Shown one piece after another: positions 59,305 through 64,000 of a stretch of DNA of 64,000 bases. Under the pieces are notes generated by a model. That model did no database searches. It was not told the DNA's origin and saw only the letters and a program-made list of their open reading frames with translations. The position numbers and the translations under genes are program-made. The stretch's first letter is position 1, and every line of letters begins with the position of its first letter. Source of the stretch: Streptomyces sp. IMTB 2501 (GTDB lineage: Bacteria > Actinomycetota > Actinomycetes > Streptomycetales > Streptomycetaceae); assembly GCF_001953885.1 (NCBI RefSeq), contig NZ_MQUS01000004.1:62001-126000 (forward strand), given 5' to 3'.

Positions 59305-59885
59305 AGGCATACCAGGCGTCTCAAGGACGGCGGCGATGCCTTGCGTCAGGTATCGGATCCGGTGCGCGGAGACACCCGCGATGGATGCGCCTCGATGTCG
59401 TGCCGTAGATGCCGAACTGCCCACGCAGCCGGCGCATCTGGTCCGGCGTGAACGGCAGCATCGAGAACATGCCCTTGTGCCGCACGAGCGACGTCGCCTG
59501 CTCCCCGTGGCCGAGCGCACGGAGACGGGCGACGAGGTCCGCGCGGTTGGCCGAGATCCGATGGCGCATGCCATCGAGTTCCCCCAGCCACGCGGCCCAC
59601 AGCCGCTCGTCCTCCAGGACGGTGGCAACGACGGCGCCGAGCCGGGGCGGCATCGAGTACAGGGTGCGCACGGCGTTCTGGAGTGCCGTCTCGTCGTGCC
59701 TCAGCGCCCTCCCCGACGATCCCACGACCATGACACACCCGGTGCGGTCGCCGTGGAGGTCGAAGTTCTTGGAGCAGCTGACGGCGATCAGAACCTCGGC
59801 CAGCAGCTCGGCCAGTATCCGGTGCGCCCTCAGGTCGGCGCGAGGCCGTCGCCGAGCCCCTGGCACGCCAGGCCGACTAAGCGGA
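59305..59885 (-). pseudogene. C-terminal relic of an aspartate/aromatic aminotransferase
   Basis: Minus-strand frames in order give ACQGLGDGLA, then LLAEVLIAVSCSKNFDLHGD with the PLP-binding lysine, RTLYSMPPRLGAVVATVLED, HKGMFSMLPFTPDQMRRLRG and QFGIYGTTSRRIH, and after a further shift IAGVSAHRIRYLTQGIAAVL. These match the second half of class I aspartate/aromatic aminotransferases. Shifts occur near 59850 and 59390, and the N-terminal half is missing. It is a dead gene. Confidence 0.78.
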
Positions 59886-59899
59886 CTCAGCCGTTCGCC

Positions 59900-60175
59900 G
59901 CGGCGAGTGTGGCGCCGGATTCTGCGAGCTCCTCCTACGCCCCGCAGTGCCAGGTCCACCTACGACAGCTCGTCGAAGCCGGATCCATCCCCAGCGGCGA
60001 ACTGCGCATCCTGCTCGCCTCGTTGCAGCGGCTCACCGCCACCCCGGCGACGCATGCTGGGACCGTACACAACGACATCAAAGGCGGCGTTCAACACGGC
60101 CCCGTCATCCAATCAGGCCGAATCACCGGGCTCACCTTCCACGCCCATCCGCCCCCAGGCCCGTACCAGGGCTGA
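59900..60175 (+). pseudogene. Fragment ending in an I.GGVQHGPVIQ motif
   Basis: A plus-strand frame reads VHLRQLVEAGSIPSGELRIL, then LQRLTATPATHAGTVHNDIK and GGVQHGPVIQSGRITGLTFH before TGA 60175. The HND(I)GGVQHGPVIQ..GLTF tail is recurrent at the ends of actinobacterial regulatory or conflict proteins. No start or preceding domain survives. Probably a truncated remnant. The remaining 60176-60410 holds nothing recognisable. Confidence 0.4.
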
Positions 60176-60410
60176 GGGCGGGTCCTGAACGCTCAGCACC
60201 CGCGCACGCAGAACCTCAGGCCAGGCGCTCTTTCCTACCGGCTCAAAAATCGCCACGCACTCCACATGCGAGATATCGAGATCACATCAACACCACGTGA
60301 CACATACACAGGGACGAGGCACCCCGAACTCACTGATTCCGTCACGCGTAGGACGGCGTTCACCTTTCTCGGCCGTCGGGCGACCGCCAAAGTTGCTCCT
60401 CGGAAGGCAG

Positions 60411-60833
60411 TCACGCCAGGAAGCTCAGCCGCACCTGACGGTTGGGGTTGTCGACATTCGTGTCGACGAGGCAGACCGACTGCCAGGTGCCCAGCTCCAG
60501 ACGGCCGGCGATGACCGGGAGGGTCGCGTGGGGTGGGACGATGGCCGGGAGGACGTGGTCGCGGCCGTGACCGGGGCTGCCGTGCCGGTGCTGCCAGCGG
60601 TCGTCGGCCGGGAGCAGGGTGTGCAGGGCGGCGAGGAGGTCGTCGTCGCTGCCGGCGCCCGTCTCGATCACGGCGATTCCGGCGGTGGCGTGCGGGACGA
60701 AGAGGTTGAGCAGACCGTCGCGGCCGGCCGCCGCCTCCCGCAGGAAGTCCTCGCAGTCGGCGGTGAGGTCGACGACGCGTTCCCGGGAGCCGGTGGCGAC
60801 GTGCAGCGTTCGGGTGGTGAAGGCATCTGGCAT
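60411..60833 (-). CDS. YjbQ family (UPF0047, secondary thiamine-phosphate synthase-like) protein
   Basis: The 140-residue protein shows the complete YjbQ signature: LLNLFVPHATAGIAVIETGA, then HGSPGHGRDHVLPAIVPPHA and LELGTWQSVCLVDTNVDNPN. The start is ATG 60833 (MPDAFTTRTLHV); upstream extension has no family similarity. YjbQ proteins are small trimeric enzymes with weak thiamine-phosphate synthase activity in E. coli, and the physiological role is uncertain. It diverges from the sulfonate-type operon. Confidence 0.88.
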   Translation of the reverse strand: MPDAFTTRTLHVATGSRERVVDLTADCEDFLREAAAGRDGLLNLFVPHATAGIAVIETGAGSDDDLLAALHTLLPADDRWQHRHGSPGHGRDHVLPAIVPPHATLPVIAGRLELGTWQSVCLVDTNVDNPNRQVRLSFLA

Positions 60834-60918
60834 GCGCCCATCCTGGCCCATACGCCGGGTTTCACACTCTGCGGCACAACCGTTTCCTGATACGCGAGGT
60901 CCACAGATCGAGACACCG

Positions 60919-60948
60919 TTGACCATGGAGCAGCGGGCTGGCTACGTT
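60919..60948 (+). promoter_or_regulatory. Promoter of the leader peptide / ABC operon
   Basis: TTGACC (60919-60924), an 18-base spacer and TACGTT (60943-60948) make a good housekeeping promoter. The predicted start near 60955 is at or one base before the leader ATG, so the leader transcript would be leaderless. Confidence 0.6.
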
Positions 60949-60955
60949 CTGGCGC

Positions 60956-61039
60956 ATGTTGCGTTCAGCCCTGCTCACCACGCGCGGTCATATCGACCTG
61001 CTGCGGGTGGCTTCCGCCGCGTGTCGCCGCGGCCGCTGA
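60956..61039 (+). CDS. Sulfur-linked putative leader peptide (27 residues)
   Basis: From ATG 60956 to TGA 61039 a 27-residue peptide contains HIDLLRVASAACR, the signature of the actinobacterial leader peptides that precede cysteine, sulfate and sulfonate uptake operons. It is followed at 61185 by an ABC permease gene. The conserved cysteine-arginine end suggests that ribosome stalling there during cysteine limitation relieves attenuation. Seen: the motif, the promoter and the position. Inferred: the sulfur response. Confidence 0.8.
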   Translation: MLRSALLTTRGHIDLLRVASAACRRGR

Positions 61040-61184
61040 CGCCCTTCACGGCCTTCTCCGTTTCCCGCTTCTTCCCGGCTCCGCTACCGCCGCGTCCGTG
61101 ACCTGCCGTTGAGGCGGGCATGACGTGCCGGCCACCGAGCCGACTCCCCGCCCCGCTCTCTTCCCACTTCCGTGTGGAGCGTTC

Positions 61185-62075
61185 ATGAGCATCAGCCATG
61201 CCCCACCCAGCTCTCCAGAACCTGATATTTCCGGTATATCCATCTCCAAGGATGCCGGAACGGGGCGCCCCCTCGACCTCCAGCCCGTCGTCCCCGCCTC
61301 CTCCCGCCGGCTCCGCATCCCGCGCTGGCTGCGCCGTACCGCGGGCCCGATCCTGCTGCTCGCCCTCTGGCAAGCCCTCAGTGCCACAGGCGTGTTGACG
61401 GCCGACGTGCTGGCCTCGCCGGGCCGGATCGCCCAGGTCGGCTGGGACCTGGTGAGTGACGGTTCGCTGCCGTCGGCCATGGGCACCTCGCTCCGGCGCG
61501 TCGCGTTCGGCCTGCTGTTCGGGACCGTGATCGGCACCGGACTCGCCCTGGTCTCGGGCCTGTTCCGGAGCGGTGAGGACCTGGTCGACGCGCCGGTGCA
61601 GATGCTGCGGACGGTGCCGTTCGTCGGTCTCATCCCACTGTTCATCATCTGGTTCGGCATCGGCGAGGCCCCGAAGATCGCCATCATCACGCTCGGCGTG
61701 ACCTTCCCCCTCTATCTCAACGTGTACGCCGGGATCCGCGGCGTGGATGCCCAACTCATCGAGGCCGGTGAGTCGTTGGGGCTCTCCCGGTGGGGTCTGG
61801 TGCGGCACGTCGTGCTGCCGGGCGCACTGCCCGGCGCGCTCACCGGGCTGCGCTACTCGCTCGGCATCGCCTGGCTCGCGCTGGTCTTCGCCGAGCAGGT
61901 CAACGCCGACGCCGGTATCGGCTTTCTGATGGTGCAGGCGCGGGACTTCCTGCGGACCGACGTGATCGTGGTCTGCCTGATCGTCTACGCCTTCCTCGGC
62001 CTGCTCGCCGACTTCATCGTCCGCTCCCTCGAAAGGCTGCTGCTGCAATGGCGACCGACGTTCACCGGCCGGTGA
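61185..62075 (+). CDS. Sulfonate/taurine-type ABC transporter permease
   Basis: The 296-residue protein has about six membrane segments and the binding-protein-dependent permease EAA motif EAGESLGLSRWGLVRHVVLP. Its close pattern to SsuC/TauC/NrtB permeases includes VDAPVQMLRTVPFVGLIPLF and IIWFGIGEAPKIAIITLGV. GGAG precedes ATG 61185. It lies 145 bases after the leader peptide and overlaps the ATPase gene by 28 bases. With the two following genes it forms a complete uptake system, probably for organosulfonates. Confidence 0.88.
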   Translation: MSISHAPPSSPEPDISGISISKDAGTGRPLDLQPVVPASSRRLRIPRWLRRTAGPILLLALWQALSATGVLTADVLASPGRIAQVGWDLVSDGSLPSAMGTSLRRVAFGLLFGTVIGTGLALVSGLFRSGEDLVDAPVQMLRTVPFVGLIPLFIIWFGIGEAPKIAIITLGVTFPLYLNVYAGIRGVDAQLIEAGESLGLSRWGLVRHVVLPGALPGALTGLRYSLGIAWLALVFAEQVNADAGIGFLMVQARDFLRTDVIVVCLIVYAFLGLLADFIVRSLERLLLQWRPTFTGR

Positions 62076-62785
62076 CCGCGCACGCGGTCCACGTCGAGGG
62101 GCTGACCCGCTCCTTCGACGACCGCGCCGTCATCGACGACCTCCGACTCGACATCGCTCCCGGCGAGTTCGTCGCACTGCTCGGCCACAGCGGCTGCGGC
62201 AAGTCGACGCTGCTGCGCATCCTCGCCGGGCTGGTCCGCGACATCCAGGGCACCGCACTCGTACCGCGCCGCCGGGCCGTCGCCTTCCAGGCTCCCCGGC
62301 TGATGCCCTGGAAGAAGGTGTGGCGCAACGTCCTGCTCGGACTGCCCGGCAAGCCAGAACGCGCCGTCGCCGACCGGGCGTTGGACGAGGTGGGCCTCGG
62401 CCACCGGACCGGCGCCTGGCCGAAGACCCTCTCCGGCGGCGAGGCCCAGCGCGCCTCGCTCGCCCGCGCCCTGGTGCGCGAGCCCGATCTGCTGCTCCTC
62501 GACGAGCCGTTCGGCGCCCTCGACGCGCTCACCCGGATCAAGGCCCAGCGGCTGGTCAGTGAGTTGTGGCAGCGCCGGGGCTGCGCCGTGCTGCTGGTCA
62601 CGCACGACGTGGAGGAGGCCGTGCTGCTCGCCGACCGCGTCCTGGTGATGGACGGCGGCCGGATCGCCCACGAGCAGTCCATCGACCTCGACCGGCCGCG
62701 CGAGATCGCCGACCCGCGCTTCGCCGCCCTGCGTGCCGGTCTGCTGGAACGGCTCGGAGTCGACACCGCCGGCGCAGCCGCCTGA
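62048..62785 (+). CDS. Sulfonate-type ABC transporter ATPase
   Basis: The 245-residue protein contains Walker A LGHSGCGKSTLLR, Q-loop AVAFQAPRLMPWKKVWRNV, signature LSGGEAQRASLARAL, Walker B LLLLDEPFGALDALTR and the switch histidine VTHDVEEAVLLAD. The Q-loop LMPW is typical of SsuB/TauB. ATG 62048 lies inside the permease gene, so translation is coupled. It energises uptake through the permease. Confidence 0.9.
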   Translation: MATDVHRPVTAHAVHVEGLTRSFDDRAVIDDLRLDIAPGEFVALLGHSGCGKSTLLRILAGLVRDIQGTALVPRRRAVAFQAPRLMPWKKVWRNVLLGLPGKPERAVADRALDEVGLGHRTGAWPKTLSGGEAQRASLARALVREPDLLLLDEPFGALDALTRIKAQRLVSELWQRRGCAVLLVTHDVEEAVLLADRVLVMDGGRIAHEQSIDLDRPREIADPRFAALRAGLLERLGVDTAGAAA

Positions 62786-62830
62786 ACCCCATCAAACTCC
62801 TGCACACCCCTGCACACGAACGGAACCCCC

Positions 62831-63844
62831 ATGCGCCGACGACTCGTCCCCGCCGCGCTGCTCCTCCCCTTCGCCCTCCTGCTCACCGCGTGCGGCGGAA
62901 ACTCGTCCGCCGGTACGGGCACCGAAACCGACGGCAAGGGCTCCGTCACACTGAACGTCGGTGACCAGAAGGGCGGTTCGGCGGCCATCCTGCGTGCCGC
63001 CGGCGAGCTGAAGAACCTGAACTACAAGATCAAGTGGTCGACCTTCACCTCCGGCCCGCCGCTGCTGGAGGCCGTCAACGCCGGGGCCGTCGACATCGGC
63101 GGCGTGGGCAACACCCCGCCCGTCTTCGCCGCCGGCGCAGGCTCGAAGATCTCCGTCGTGGCCGCCTGGCACGGCACCTCAAAGGGCGACGCGATCCTCG
63201 TGCCGAACGACTCCAAGCTGACCGGGCCGGGCCGGCTCAAGGGCAGGTCCATCGCCGTGGCGCAGGGTTCGTCGGCGCACTACCAGCTGATCGCCTCGCT
63301 CAAGGCGGCCGGGCTGAGCCTGTCCGACGTACACGTCAAGTACCTCCAGCCGGCCGACGCCCTCGCCGCGTTCACCTCCGGCAAGGTCGACGCGTGGGCG
63401 GTCTGGGACCCGTACACCTCCCAGATCCTGCAGGCCAAGCAGGGCCGCGTGCTGACCACGGGCGAGGGCATCACCAACGGGCTGACCTTCCAGGTGGCCG
63501 CGCCCGCCGCGCTCAAGGACCCGAAGAAGTCCGCCGTCGTCAAGGACTATCTGACCCGGCTGCGACGGGCGCAGGTCTGGGTCTACAGCCATCAGCAGGA
63601 GTGGGCGAAGGTATGGGCCAAGGACACCGGGCTGCCGTACGACGTGGCGCTGGCCTCGGTGAAGCGGACCAACGCCACCCGCGTCGCGGTCGCCGTCGAC
63701 AAGCCGCTCGTCGCCTCCGAGCAGCAGATCGCCGACGCCTTCACCGAGTTGAAGCTCATCCCGAACAAGGTGGACTTCGGCGGCTTCGTGGACACGCGGT
63801 TCAACGGCGACCTGCCGCCGTCGACGACTCCGGCCAAGCGCTGA
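62831..63844 (+). CDS. Sulfonate-type ABC substrate-binding lipoprotein
   Basis: The 337-residue protein has a lipobox LLLTACGG after an N-terminal hydrophobic signal. The SsuA/TauA-like fold is shown by SVTLNVGDQKGGSAAILRAA, TSGPPLLEAVNAGAVDIGGV and LQPADALAAFTSGKVDAWAV. It would capture aliphatic sulfonates at the cell surface for the preceding permease and ATPase. It starts 45 bases after the ATPase stop. Close families bind taurine or alkanesulfonates, so specificity is not fixed. Confidence 0.88.
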   Translation: MRRRLVPAALLLPFALLLTACGGNSSAGTGTETDGKGSVTLNVGDQKGGSAAILRAAGELKNLNYKIKWSTFTSGPPLLEAVNAGAVDIGGVGNTPPVFAAGAGSKISVVAAWHGTSKGDAILVPNDSKLTGPGRLKGRSIAVAQGSSAHYQLIASLKAAGLSLSDVHVKYLQPADALAAFTSGKVDAWAVWDPYTSQILQAKQGRVLTTGEGITNGLTFQVAAPAALKDPKKSAVVKDYLTRLRRAQVWVYSHQQEWAKVWAKDTGLPYDVALASVKRTNATRVAVAVDKPLVASEQQIADAFTELKLIPNKVDFGGFVDTRFNGDLPPSTTPAKR

Positions 63845-63899
63845 GGCAGGAGGCTTTCGAGGCGACCGTCCGACTGCAGATGGCGGCCCGCATCAGCGG

Positions 63900-64000
63900 G
63901 TGACGCGGGGGCGGCTGTTGCTGTGGCGCGGGCAGCCGTACGGCTTCGACGGCGCCCAGCACCGGGGCGAGGGCGGGCTGACCGCGCTGCCGCCCGCCCG
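63900..64000 (+). CDS. Possible start of a further gene (partial)
   Basis: A frame from GTG 63900 reads RGRLLLWRGQPYGFDGAQH and stays open to the window edge. It has no strong ribosome binding site and I do not recognise it. It may equally be non-coding. Confidence 0.2.
   Translation, partial: MTRGRLLLWRGQPYGFDGAQHRGEGGLTALPPA

Overview
The window is very GC-rich, uses strong Streptomyces-type ribosome binding sites and GTG starts, and packs genes into long overlapping operons. Gene content (cytoplasmic-type contractile injection system, EACC1/caspase conflict genes, DUF5997, LysR- and Lrp-type regulators, a sulfur-linked leader peptide) points to a Streptomyces chromosome. At least eight decayed genes suggest an accessory, turning-over region rather than a conserved core.

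Left part (1-16.8 kb). A divergent TetR regulator faces an aromatic-type catabolic operon of five overlapping genes: extradiol-type VOC dioxygenase, FAH-family hydrolase, FAD hydroxylase, acetoacetyl-CoA synthetase and DoxX. A frameshifted 4-hydroxy-2-oxovalerate aldolase remnant lies just beyond it. Next come two tandem FUSC-family membrane genes (one truncated), an Lrp/AsnC regulator with a duplicated upstream element, a HAD phosphatase, a DHA2-type MFS exporter, a LysR-sensor-like protein, DUF5997, and DUF4132 and LuxR relics.

Centre (16.8-46.5 kb). A single minus-strand operon of about 30 kb encodes a complete contractile injection system (CIS). In transcription order: sheath, tube, zinc-ribbon hub chaperone, disordered linker protein, DUF4255 cap, AAA+ ATPase, a small conserved protein, a 2280-residue DUF4157 protein, a small candidate partner/immunity protein, tube-initiator protein, LysM-like adaptor, gp27-like hub, gp5-like spike, PAAR tip, gp25, two large baseplate-J-type wedge proteins, a tail-I-type baseplate protein, a DUF6519 protein and a peptidoglycan amidase-like protein. 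No tail-fibre gene and no separate tape-measure gene are visible. Most junctions overlap by 4-8 bases, so subunits are probably made in stoichiometric coupling. The tip of the DUF4157 protein and the gene after it form a local low-GC island, the usual sign of exchangeable toxin/immunity ends.

Upstream of the CIS operon lie a holin-like membrane protein and a GH25 lysozyme/PGRP amidase, on the same strand, resembling a phage lysis cassette. Beyond a decayed luciferase-like gene carrying a 15-copy 9-bp minisatellite is an EACC1 / caspase-SBP-VWA / SBP-lipoprotein module, a biological-conflict type arrangement.

Right part (55.9-64 kb). Housekeeping-like genes (baeRF-type release-factor homologue, PEBP, THEP1-type NTPase, YjbQ) are interleaved with a frameshifted protein-isoaspartate methyltransferase and an aminotransferase relic. 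The window ends with a sulfonate-type ABC operon (permease, ATPase, binding lipoprotein) preceded by a leaderless-looking HIDL..ASAACR leader peptide, a probable sulfur-responsive attenuator.

All functions are inferred from sequence reading; no database search was run.
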